Shown here piece by piece: positions 45,402 through 52,518 of a stretch of 64,000 bases of DNA. Location of the stretch: contig CAISET010000005.1 in assembly GCA_903884505.1 (NCBI GenBank), positions 1 through 64,000 of the forward strand, written 5' to 3'. The DNA comes from an uncultured Microcaldota archaeon (lineage in GTDB: Archaea > Micrarchaeota > Micrarchaeia > Burarchaeales > Fermentimicrarchaeaceae). Numbering within the stretch: the stretch's first letter is position 1; each line of letters begins with the position of its first letter. The notes beneath the pieces are model-generated. The model made no database searches and was not told the origin of the DNA. It worked only from the letters and a program-made list of their open reading frames with translations. Position numbers and translations under genes: made by a program.

Positions 45402-46712
45402 TCATATCAGGTGCGTAAGCCCTGCTATCTCTACGTCGCCTCCGAGGAGCGGCGACAGCCCTTTTATGAACGCGATGGTCACCAGTATGGAAATCAGCGG
45501 TATCACGAGCGCGGGCACCATCAGCTCGCCGAGCTTCTGGCACAGCGGGAAGAGGAAGTCTGCGGGGTGCGGGTTCCCGGTCGTGCCATAGCCCACGAGG
45601 CCTCCGATGCTCAGGTCGGTCGGCGGCTCTACGCCTATGTCGAATGCGACGGCCTTGCCCCAGAGGACCGTCTCCACGAAGGTCGCGCTGCACCAGCGGA
45701 CTGGGCAGTGTATCTTTTCGTCGTATGACGCGACGGGCCACTTGCCGTTGCACAGGCAGTCTACCGAGCCCGTGATGCCGTATTGGTCGTACCACGGGTC
45801 GAAGCTATAGGAGTCCTCGAGGATGATGTACATGAACGGGTAGATTGTGTAGATGCCGATGGCGATTGCGATGAGCAGGCCGCCGAGCTTCCTGGTGAAG
45901 AAGAGCGTGCGGAGTATGAGGCCCATGGTGAGGAAGATGGGGAAGAACGCGTCCCGCGTGAGCGCGAGGAAGGTGGCCTGCGCCATGAAGCTCGTTATCC
46001 AGGTGAAGACAATCGGGAACATGAGGCCGAGGGCCTCGGTCAGCATCGAGACGCCTGCGTAGAGCTGGAAGCCGATGCCGAAGGCGCCGGACGCGCAGGT
46101 CCCCGGTATCCCCATGCATCCCGGCCACGGGTAAGTGGGCTCCCCCACGCCGGGGGAGACGTCGAAGTACTTGCCGGTCGCGGCGAGCGCGGCGGCGCGG
46201 ATGTTTATCCAGAGGAGCTGGTCCGCCTGCTCGATGCTCTTCTGCTCGAGGATTGAGACTATGCACCATGCCTTCTGGATGTGGAACTCGCATGGCAGTC
46301 CAGCGGCGAGGCGCGCGTCGCATGTATCGTGGTATTGGGAGTCGCAGGTCCCCGTGGTGGAAAACAGGCATGCGGATTGCGATGTGAAGTTGGCGAGGAA
46401 ATAGACGAAGCCGACTATGAACGCGAGCATGAACGCGCTCGCGAGCGCCTGGTAGAGCTCGTTCTTGGCCCACGCGGTTATCTGCGGATGGCGGAAAGCT
46501 ATCCCGAGCATGTAGGCCAGGGAGACGATTAGCAGGGAGATTAGGACCGCCGCGGCCGCGACCGCCTGCCAGCCGTAGTATGTCCAGAGGGACTCGAAGC
46601 TAGCGCCGCCACTCTGCGGGAGCGTATTGCACGTGTCCGCCTTGGCATCCGAGAGCGGGGCTAGAAGCAGGAGCGCGAACGCGGCCAGTGCAAGCTTCGC
46701 TGCCAACTTCAT
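45402..46712 (-). CDS. VirB6/TrbL-like polytopic membrane protein 4 (436 aa)
   Basis: The longest of the six. Signal peptide (ALAAFALLLLAPLSDAKA), then the first helix, LAYMLGIAF and WAKNELYQAL. Two long Cys-containing outside regions follow (CLFSTTGTCDSQYHDTC; a second near CLCNGKWPV), with LILRTLFFTRKLGGLLIAIA between helices and the signature end PLLGGDVEIAGLTHLI. GTGAT precedes the ATG at 46712. The enlarged outer loops could give this paralogue a special place in the channel; that is inference. Confidence 0.83.
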   Translation of the reverse strand: MKLAAKLALAAFALLLLAPLSDAKADTCNTLPQSGGASFESLWTYYGWQAVAAAAVLISLLIVSLAYMLGIAFRHPQITAWAKNELYQALASAFMLAFIVGFVYFLANFTSQSACLFSTTGTCDSQYHDTCDARLAAGLPCEFHIQKAWCIVSILEQKSIEQADQLLWINIRAAALAATGKYFDVSPGVGEPTYPWPGCMGIPGTCASGAFGIGFQLYAGVSMLTEALGLMFPIVFTWITSFMAQATFLALTRDAFFPIFLTMGLILRTLFFTRKLGGLLIAIAIGIYTIYPFMYIILEDSYSFDPWYDQYGITGSVDCLCNGKWPVASYDEKIHCPVRWCSATFVETVLWGKAVAFDIGVEPPTDLSIGGLVGYGTTGNPHPADFLFPLCQKLGELMVPALVIPLISILVTIAFIKGLSPLLGGDVEIAGLTHLI

Positions 46713-46716
46713 GCTA

Positions 46717-47625
46717 TCACTCGAACGGAGACGGGAACTGCTGGCTGAGTATCTTTGTGAGGCTGCGCGCGGCAGCTATGGTTATCACTATGCTGAGCAT
46801 CGGAAGGAAGACTCCCGGCGGGATGAGGTTCGCGACGTCCTGTATCATGCCCGGGACGTTGACGGAGTTGAGGATGTTGAAGTTCGCGTCGTTCCCCCAG
46901 AGCGTGGCCTGGTCCGGGCTGTTCTTGAAGTCTATCTTGTTTCCCGTGACCTGCTCCATTATGTCCTTGTTCATAACGTAGGTGAGCGGGAACACTATGT
47001 AAAACGCGATTGCCAGAGCGATGAAAGTGGCGCCGGCGGTGCGCAGGAACGGGAAGAGGCGGAAGAATATCCCGAGCGGCAGCATCACCTTGAACGCGAA
47101 CGCCTGCACGAGCCACAGGATTATGACCTGCATCAGCATGCTCGAGAACATCACGGACACCAGCCCGAACATCAGGTCCAGCACTCCGGCTATCGCGTTC
47201 ATTCCGGAGAACGGGAAGAAGCCCGTCTTCAGGTTGCCCAACGGCACGTACCACGCGGCCGTTATCTGGCAGAAAAGCGAGCCGAAGTATAGGTTCGTGG
47301 CTACCGAGACGCTCCGCTGCCAGATGAGGTCGTTGAGGTAGGAGTCCGCCACGCGGAACGGGTCCCCGCCTGCGAGCGAGAACGAAAGGCTGCACGCGCC
47401 CCAGGTGAACCAGACCACGAGGAGGATTATCATGGAAGAGATGACTATCTGGTAGAACTCCTCCTTCGCCCAGATGAGCCAGTCCTGCCTCTTGAAGAAC
47501 ACGGACATCATGTAGGTGAGGGAGAGGAACAGCATCACCACGAGCATCGCGAGGAATGAGAGCGAAATCCAGCCTCCGGTGACCCATTCCTCCGAGATGT
47601 TGCACGTGTATGGGATGATTGCCAT
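46717..47625 (-). CDS. VirB6/TrbL-like polytopic membrane protein 5 (302 aa)
   Basis: The shortest of the six, without a cleavable signal. It has WAKEEFYQIV after the first helix and MLPLGIFFRLFPFLRTAGAT in the second conserved block. The end is different: it stops at LTKILSQQFPSPFE and lacks the GGDVxIxxLT signature seen in its neighbours. Several helices and one outer loop (CSLSFSLAGGDPFRVADSYL) are visible. GAGGT lies ahead of the ATG at 47625, 10 bases after the preceding gene. Confidence 0.8.
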   Translation of the reverse strand: MAIIPYTCNISEEWVTGGWISLSFLAMLVVMLFLSLTYMMSVFFKRQDWLIWAKEEFYQIVISSMIILLVVWFTWGACSLSFSLAGGDPFRVADSYLNDLIWQRSVSVATNLYFGSLFCQITAAWYVPLGNLKTGFFPFSGMNAIAGVLDLMFGLVSVMFSSMLMQVIILWLVQAFAFKVMLPLGIFFRLFPFLRTAGATFIALAIAFYIVFPLTYVMNKDIMEQVTGNKIDFKNSPDQATLWGNDANFNILNSVNVPGMIQDVANLIPPGVFLPMLSIVITIAAARSLTKILSQQFPSPFE

Positions 47626-47634
47626 TCAAAGACC

Positions 47635-48663
47635 TCATATCCCGAGCTTGCCCATGCCGAATATCTGCGGGTCCCCGCCTATCGCCTCGGCTATGGACCT
47701 GAACGCCGTTATGGTTACTATCAGGTCGAGTATGAAAAGGAACAGCCCCATGATTATCCAGAGGAACTCCCTGTCGAGGGCGTTCATGACGACGTCGACC
47801 GTGCCGGACGGCAGGTCCCAGCCGCTCGACGGGGGCGCCGTGTTCCCGGTGACTATCTCGGTTCCCTGCCCGGCGTAGAGCTGGAATATGTAGACGTTTA
47901 TCGCGAGCGAGAGAGGGAACACGAAGTAGAGCGCGAGCGCCATCGCGATTACCGTCCCGCCTATCTTCCTTGTGAGCGGGAACGCCCTGAAGAGCACGCC
48001 GAGGGGCAGGAACACCTTGAGCATGTTGTTCTTCGCGAAGTGGAGCAGGACGTCCTGCGCCATGTTCGCGAAAATCGCGAAGTAGACCATGTAGAGCGGG
48101 GCTGAAAGGCCCTGAAGGATGGCGCCGAACCCGGCGGCGAGCGAAAGGGTGGTGCCTGTCCGGATGTAGACCCAGGTCGTCGGGAACTGCGTGGGGATGA
48201 GCGGGATGAAGAGGAAGAAGGTGAAGGAGAACGCCGAGGCGAAGCCGAACCCCTCCATGGTCAGGAGGAGAGACATCCACGTGCTAAGGAGCGCGGTCCG
48301 CATGAGGTTAAGGTAGTTGAATGCAGCGGAGAAGTGGTCCCCGCCGGCGAGCCCGTAGGAGATGTCCGTGAGGAACTGCGCGAAGAAGAATATGACGGCC
48401 ACCATCAGCAGTGTGAGCATTGCCTCCCAGAATTCCACCTTCGCCCACTGCTCGACCTGGTGGTAGCGGAAACCCATGCCTATCATGTAGGCGAGCGCGA
48501 CCAGCAGGAATGAGACGAGCAGCGCGGCCCCGGCCACCGGCAGCCAGTCCCCGAGGACCGGCGAAACTGTGGGGACCGTTGCGGAGGCAAAAGGCGCGAA
48601 TGAGAGCAAAAGCAACGCGAACGCTAGGGGTTTTGCCATCCTTCCCATGGCGCGGCTAAGCAT
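47635..48663 (-). CDS. VirB6/TrbL-like polytopic membrane protein 6 (342 aa)
   Basis: First of the six in transcription order. Signal peptide (PLAFALLLLSFAPFASA), first helix with LAYMIGMGF, then WAKVEFWEAM, and later FLPLGVLFRAFPLTRKIGG. The end AIGGDPQIFGMGKLGI is a drifted form of the cluster signature. There are about six helices and an outer loop (YGLAGGDHFSAAFNYL) similar to one in protein 5, so 5 and 6 may be the closest pair. The ATG at 48663 matches a leaderless transcript from the TATA-like box at 48685-48698; ATGs at 48648 and 48639 are alternatives. Confidence 0.82.
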   Translation of the reverse strand: MLSRAMGRMAKPLAFALLLLSFAPFASATVPTVSPVLGDWLPVAGAALLVSFLLVALAYMIGMGFRYHQVEQWAKVEFWEAMLTLLMVAVIFFFAQFLTDISYGLAGGDHFSAAFNYLNLMRTALLSTWMSLLLTMEGFGFASAFSFTFFLFIPLIPTQFPTTWVYIRTGTTLSLAAGFGAILQGLSAPLYMVYFAIFANMAQDVLLHFAKNNMLKVFLPLGVLFRAFPLTRKIGGTVIAMALALYFVFPLSLAINVYIFQLYAGQGTEIVTGNTAPPSSGWDLPSGTVDVVMNALDREFLWIIMGLFLFILDLIVTITAFRSIAEAIGGDPQIFGMGKLGI

Positions 48664-48684
48664 CGGTGGAATTTGGCCGTTCGT

Positions 48685-48698
48685 AGTTTTTAATAATA
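48685..48698 (-). promoter_or_regulatory. TATA-like box for the six VirB6-like genes
   Basis: The minus strand contains TTATTAAAAA centred about 28 bases upstream of the ATG at 48663, consistent with a separate leaderless transcript for the VirB6-like series. Confidence 0.45.
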
Positions 48699-48800
48699 TG
48701 CCAAGAAATCCGCTGGGTTTCGAGCAGCCTTCGGTCGCAAATCGCGTTAGGCGTGGGAGGATGCCGCTAATGACGGTTGCGGCGCCAGGGCTCGGGATAT

Positions 48801-48822
48801 GGGAAAAATAAGAAAGAGAAAA
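48801..48822 (-). terminator. T-rich terminator after the pilin pair
   Basis: Directly after the stop codon of the second pilin gene the minus strand runs TTTTCTCTTTCTTATTTTT. Such a T-tract is a typical archaeal terminator and would separate the abundant pilin message from the VirB6-like genes. Confidence 0.6.
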
Positions 48823-48827
48823 GGGGC

Positions 48828-49142
48828 TTAGCTGCTGAATCCCAGCAGGAAGTCCACGAGCCAGGGCGCGATGATGACGATGATGATGCCGATTATTCCG
48901 CCGACAATCATCGCCATAGACCAGTTCTGCGCCTTCTGCCTCGTCTGCACGTCAAATACCTGCCCTATCGCATAGACTATGCCCGCGAAGACGAACAGCC
49001 CCAGCGAAATGACCGGGACTATGCTCCGCAGCATGTTCACGAGCGATATGAGCTGCTCGTTTATCGTGCTCGCAACGCTTGAAGTGGCGAATGCGAGCGC
49101 CGCGAACGCGAGCAGCGTTAGGGGCAGTAGGGTTTTCCTCAT
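48828..49142 (-). CDS. VirB2/TrbC-like pilin subunit 2 (104 aa)
   Basis: Signal peptide (LLPLTLLAFAALAFATSSVA), then two helices joined by a short polar loop: VPVISLGLFVFAGIVYAIGQ and MAMIVGGIIGIIIVIIAPWL with VFDVQTRQKAQNWS between. This is the VirB2/TrbC topology; CedA1-type archaeal pilins share it. It is a clear paralogue of the gene upstream (KAQNWSMAMIVGGIIG against KAQGWAMSLLVGAIIG). The ATG at 49142 follows an AGGTG site. Probably secreted across the membrane and polymerised into a pilus or forming a membrane pore. Confidence 0.83.
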   Translation of the reverse strand: MRKTLLPLTLLAFAALAFATSSVASTINEQLISLVNMLRSIVPVISLGLFVFAGIVYAIGQVFDVQTRQKAQNWSMAMIVGGIIGIIIVIIAPWLVDFLLGFSS

Positions 49143-49152
49143 TTAACGCACC

Positions 49153-49482
49153 TTATTTGCAGCCCGACACCATGCCCCCGCCGAAAATGCTCAGGAACAC
49201 GGGCGCGAGCACTGCGAGCAAAAGGCCGATTATCGCTCCGACGAGGAGGGACATCGCCCAGCCCTGGGCCTTCGCCTTCATCTCTGCGCCGAAAGCCTGC
49301 CCTGCGGCGTACACCAGGCCTGCCATGAGCAGCATGATGAGCGCAATGGTGGGGATGACGGTTTCAATCAGGCTCTTTATCTGGCACAGCGAGCCGACAA
49401 GCTGGCTTGCAATGCTCGAAGACGCGGCAGCGAAGCTGCCAAACACAACTAACGCCAAAAAGACTGCCAACAGGTATCTCAT
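49153..49482 (-). CDS. VirB2/TrbC-like pilin subunit 1 (109 aa)
   Basis: Signal peptide (YLLAVFLALVVFGSFAAASS), then helices VIPTIALIMLLMAGLVYAAG and a second containing LLVGAIIGLLLAVLAPVFL, with a polar loop FGAEMKAKAQGW. Two cysteines (SLCQIK and the penultimate CK) are unique to this copy and could form a disulphide. It is first in its transcript, with a TATA box at 49543-49556 and a strong GGAGG site before the ATG at 49482, in keeping with high expression of a structural subunit. Family assignment rests on size, topology and neighbours. Confidence 0.83.
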   Translation of the reverse strand: MRYLLAVFLALVVFGSFAAASSSIASQLVGSLCQIKSLIETVIPTIALIMLLMAGLVYAAGQAFGAEMKAKAQGWAMSLLVGAIIGLLLAVLAPVFLSIFGGGMVSGCK

Positions 49483-49499
49483 CTACAATCGCCTCCTTC

Positions 49500-49512
49500 G
49501 GGGCATTGCCCC
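49500..49512 (-). promoter_or_regulatory. Small GC hairpin in the pilin leader
   Basis: GGGGC and GCCCC around a three-base loop lie in the roughly 40-base leader, just upstream of the GGAGG ribosome-binding site. Confidence 0.4.
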
Positions 49513-49542
49513 TTTCTCACTTGTGGGAAAGTTGCTGTTTTT

Positions 49543-49556
49543 CTTATATTTAAACC
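49543..49556 (-). promoter_or_regulatory. TATA box for the pilin genes
   Basis: The minus strand reads GGTTTAAATATAAG, with purine-rich GAAAG just upstream as a BRE. Transcription would start near 49524. Confidence 0.65.
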
Positions 49557-49634
49557 TTTCTATAAGTGTACTAATTCCACAAAAGCGAGCAAAAGCTTTT
49601 ATGCGCACGGCGAGAATTCCGCGCGGGGGGTTCC

Positions 49635-50246
49635 ATGGCGAAGAAAAAGGGCGGAAAGGATTTCTCTGTCGACGAGTATTTTGCGGGCTATTCCAAGAAG
49701 AAAAAGGGGGAGAAAGAAAAGCAGGAGGAAGACGAGGGGGATATCTCCGAGCTCCTTGCCGCCTCGCGCAAAAAGAAGGAGATGGGGGAGCGGAGAAGGG
49801 AGGAGGACATCGAGAAGTACGACAGGCTTAGCGACGCCGGAAAGAGGAAAGAGGTCGCGCGTGCCGAAGCCGAGGGCGCGGAAAAAGAGGAGAAGATAGG
49901 GAACAGGCCGCTGATAATCTTCATGTACCTTTTCCGCGCGTTCGCGCTCGTGGCCATGCTGCTGCTGATGCTGTTCGTCCTGGAGAAGCGCGTGCCGGGG
50001 TTCGGGAGGGCCGTGGACTGGGCGGCCGGGGCCGACACGTTCATCGGCTTCATCCTAGCGAACTTCATCCTGTTCCTCGCCCTGTTCCTGCTGCTTTTCG
50101 GCCTCGAGCTTCTATACTATATAGTCTATTGGGTTGCGCACAAGAAATGGAAGGGGTATGCGAGGGCCGAACTGGTCTATTCGCTGGGCTTCGCGCTCGT
50201 GGGGCTGCTCGGCGCGGCGGCGATAATCTGGGCTATGGGCTATTAG
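49635..50246 (+). CDS. Membrane protein with long charged cytoplasmic N-terminus (203 aa)
   Basis: No family recognised. Residues 1-88 are strongly charged, Lys/Glu-rich and probably helical or disordered; three hydrophobic segments follow at about 92-115, 133-165 and 178-202 (IIFMYLFRAFALVAMLLLML, ILANFILFLALFLLLFGLEL). It is divergent from the pilin genes, sharing the intergenic region, with its own TATA-like AGCTTTTATG at about 49592-49601 and a short leader. Its stop overlaps the convergent glycosyltransferase gene by four bases. It may be an accessory of the secretion-related machine, but only position suggests this. Confidence 0.8.
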   Translation: MAKKKGGKDFSVDEYFAGYSKKKKGEKEKQEEDEGDISELLAASRKKKEMGERRREEDIEKYDRLSDAGKRKEVARAEAEGAEKEEKIGNRPLIIFMYLFRAFALVAMLLLMLFVLEKRVPGFGRAVDWAAGADTFIGFILANFILFLALFLLLFGLELLYYIVYWVAHKKWKGYARAELVYSLGFALVGLLGAAAIIWAMGY

Positions 50247-51733
50247 TTTTTTGAAACCACGAAGAGCTGCAAATCCTGCGATGAGAAGGCGAGGGTGTAG
50301 GCCGGATCCGGGTCCTCCGAATATATCCCGTAGAGCCTTGCGTCCATCAGCACGTTCTCCTTCTGCGAGGATGAGATGAGCGACCGGACGTAGGCCGCGT
50401 CCGCGCCTTTAAGGCTGTTCGGCTCGAGCGTCTGGAAGACTATCTCGCGCATCGTCCTGAATGCGGTGTAGGACTCCACCCCGTACGGCTCCGCGACCAT
50501 CTGCTTCACCGAGGGATAGCCCGGCCGCGCCTCGTTGTGGAACTTGTAGAAGAAGACGGTCGGCACGCCGGTCTCGGTCAGGGAGAGGACGCTGCCCTTC
50601 CCTGCAAGGAATTCCCCGGCCTGGGCCTGCGCACTTGCGCCCCCGGGCGGCTGGGCGAAGCCCTGGTATGCGGTGAGAGAGAGCGCGAGGAAGGCGGTTG
50701 CGATGATGGCCGCGTGCCAGCGGTTCAGCCTGAGCAGGGCGCGCGCCGCGAGGATGGAGAGCGGCGGTGCCGCCATGAGGAAGTACCAGAAATACCCGCT
50801 CGAGCTCGCGAGCGGGATGAGCGAGATGGCGCACCACCAGGCGAGCAGCCTGTCCTCCGCTTTCTTCCAGTTGAGGAGGAAGAAGCCCGCAGGCGCGAGG
50901 AGAACCCACGGGAAGAAGTACTGGAATGCGGTTGCCGCGTTGTTCGCGATTGCGGTGAGCGGGTTCGTGTAGAGGCGCCCCACGAAATCATAGATGTAGG
51001 ACGAGCCTATTTCCCTGAACCCGTCCGGGGCGAGGAGCGCGAAGAGCGCCCAGTATGCGAGCATCGCCGCCGGAACCGAGAGGAGCGAGAGGAGGAACGC
51101 ATTGTTCCGCTTCCTGCCGAGCAGCGCGTCCCCTATGCCGCACTTCTGCCTCGAGGTGAAATAAGCCAGCGCGAGCAGCGGGATGATGAGCGCGACATAC
51201 GTCTTCGTGAGGGCTGCGAGCACGGAGAATGCGGCTGCTGGAATAAGCCAGCGCGCGTCCTTTGCCGAGCGGAGATAGCAGTGCAGCGCCCAGATTATGG
51301 AGAGGAGGAGCGCGCTGTCGAGCAGGAGCAGGCTCGTGGGGAAAAGCGCGCCGTTCGCAACGGTGAAGATAAACGCGGCGGCGAATGCTTCCCGCTCCCC
51401 AAAAAATTCGCGCACTAGGAAGAATAGCGCGAGCGTGGAGATGGCCGCGAAGAATGCCGGGGCCGCGCGGTAGGCGAACTCCGGCGGAATGCCGGGGAAA
51501 AGGAAGTTTAGCGACGCGATGGCCGGGAGGTAGAGGTAGAAGCCAGCGGGCGGCTTCCACGAGATTGGGTTGCCGAGGTAGTGCGGGAGAATCTGCGCCG
51601 GGCTGCGGAGGAACTCGTCTATTATCTCCGCATAGACCGCCTCGTCGTTGTGGAGTGGGGACTGCGGGATGAGGAGGAAGCGGAGGCAGGAGAAAACGAT
51701 TAGCGCGATTAGGATGAGCGCACTTTTTCTCAC
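50243..51733 (-). CDS. GT39/ArnT-type membrane glycosyltransferase (496 aa)
   Basis: A GT-C fold enzyme with about 11-12 membrane helices. The first outer loop carries the acidic motif HNDEAVYAEI used to bind the polyprenyl-phosphate sugar donor, and the family-typical W/N-K-PP pattern (SWKPPAGFYLYLP) follows. It would move a mannose-like sugar from a dolichol-phosphate carrier to protein or glycan on the outer face. The start is a GTG at 51733 behind GAGGCGAG; there is no in-frame ATG nearby. It follows a six-helix membrane protein by 10 bases and meets the plus-strand gene tail to tail. Confidence 0.85.
   Translation of the reverse strand: MRKSALILIALIVFSCLRFLLIPQSPLHNDEAVYAEIIDEFLRSPAQILPHYLGNPISWKPPAGFYLYLPAIASLNFLFPGIPPEFAYRAAPAFFAAISTLALFFLVREFFGEREAFAAAFIFTVANGALFPTSLLLLDSALLLSIIWALHCYLRSAKDARWLIPAAAFSVLAALTKTYVALIIPLLALAYFTSRQKCGIGDALLGRKRNNAFLLSLLSVPAAMLAYWALFALLAPDGFREIGSSYIYDFVGRLYTNPLTAIANNAATAFQYFFPWVLLAPAGFFLLNWKKAEDRLLAWWCAISLIPLASSSGYFWYFLMAAPPLSILAARALLRLNRWHAAIIATAFLALSLTAYQGFAQPPGGASAQAQAGEFLAGKGSVLSLTETGVPTVFFYKFHNEARPGYPSVKQMVAEPYGVESYTAFRTMREIVFQTLEPNSLKGADAAYVRSLISSSQKENVLMDARLYGIYSEDPDPAYTLAFSSQDLQLFVVSKN
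50247..50252 (+). terminator. Short T-run after the divergent membrane gene
   Basis: Six T residues directly follow the stop codon; a minimal archaeal terminator. Confidence 0.35.
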
Positions 51734-51743
51734 GCAGCTCGCC

Positions 51744-52472
51744 TCACGTCAGTATCGTGTATTTTGTGAGGTATATCTGCACCTGCATCATTATGAGGAA
51801 CGGCAGGATGAGCAGCGCGTTCACTATTAGCACGATGTAGCGCGCATATGGGACGTAGCCGTGGAGGAGGATGAACATTATGTCCAGGAGCGAGAGCGCC
51901 GCGATGCCTATCGCTATCCAGAGCAGGAACATCTCCATCCTCCGCATAATCATGAAGAGGCTCGTGCGCATCGCGACGAGCGGGCGCTGCTCGTCTATCA
52001 CTATTGCGGTGGGCGCGTAGAAGAGCGGCAGCGAGAGGAGGAGCGCGACGAGCGGGGAAAACCACGTGCTGATGCCGTACTCATAGCCGATGAGTATCGC
52101 AATCAGCCCGATTATGAATGCGGTCAGGTAGAGCCAGAAGACCGTGAGCGTGTATTTCTCTATCCCCTCGAGCACTTCGGTGCGGATGTTCGTGAAGGTC
52201 CTCTGCGATTTTATGAGCAGGTTTATCGCCACGATGGCGAACGAGACGAGGAAGAGCGACACGAGGAAGGAGAGGACGATTACCGCGACGTCGAGCCCGG
52301 TGAGGTCCACGTACATGCTTCCGGTCCTCAGGAAGGTCCCGCCGAGCGCGACGTAGGTCGGCGTGGGCGCGAGGAGAGGGATGAGGACGGCGAGCAGGAA
52401 AGGCAGCGAGAAGAATGAAACCATCTTTATGTTCTTCAGGTATGCGTTAGCAGTGTATTTCAGCACGTCCAT
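51744..52472 (-). CDS. Six-helix membrane protein of unknown function (242 aa)
   Basis: No family recognised. Six hydrophobic helices are clear (SFFSLPFLLAVLIPLLA; VAVIVLSFLVSLFLVSFAIV; FWLYLTAFIIGLIAILIGY; and three more), with no catalytic motif. The start is the ATG at 52472 (MDVLKYTANAYLKNIKM); the frame is open further up to 52580 but that part overlaps the end of the upstream gene. A TATA-like TGTTTTAAAAGC lies near 52510. It may be a transporter or an assembly factor for the adjoining glycosylation genes. Confidence 0.8.
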   Translation of the reverse strand: MDVLKYTANAYLKNIKMVSFFSLPFLLAVLIPLLAPTPTYVALGGTFLRTGSMYVDLTGLDVAVIVLSFLVSLFLVSFAIVAINLLIKSQRTFTNIRTEVLEGIEKYTLTVFWLYLTAFIIGLIAILIGYEYGISTWFSPLVALLLSLPLFYAPTAIVIDEQRPLVAMRTSLFMIMRRMEMFLLWIAIGIAALSLLDIMFILLHGYVPYARYIVLIVNALLILPFLIMMQVQIYLTKYTILT

Positions 52473-52518
52473 ATGGGCACCCGGACATATATCGCCTAAC
52501 CTGCTTTTAAAACATTTG

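Noticed and set aside
46709-48280. 523-residue minus-strand open frame across the VirB6-like genes 5 and 6
   Set aside because: It is Arg/His/Pro-rich and spans two well-supported membrane protein genes in another frame; a high-GC artefact.
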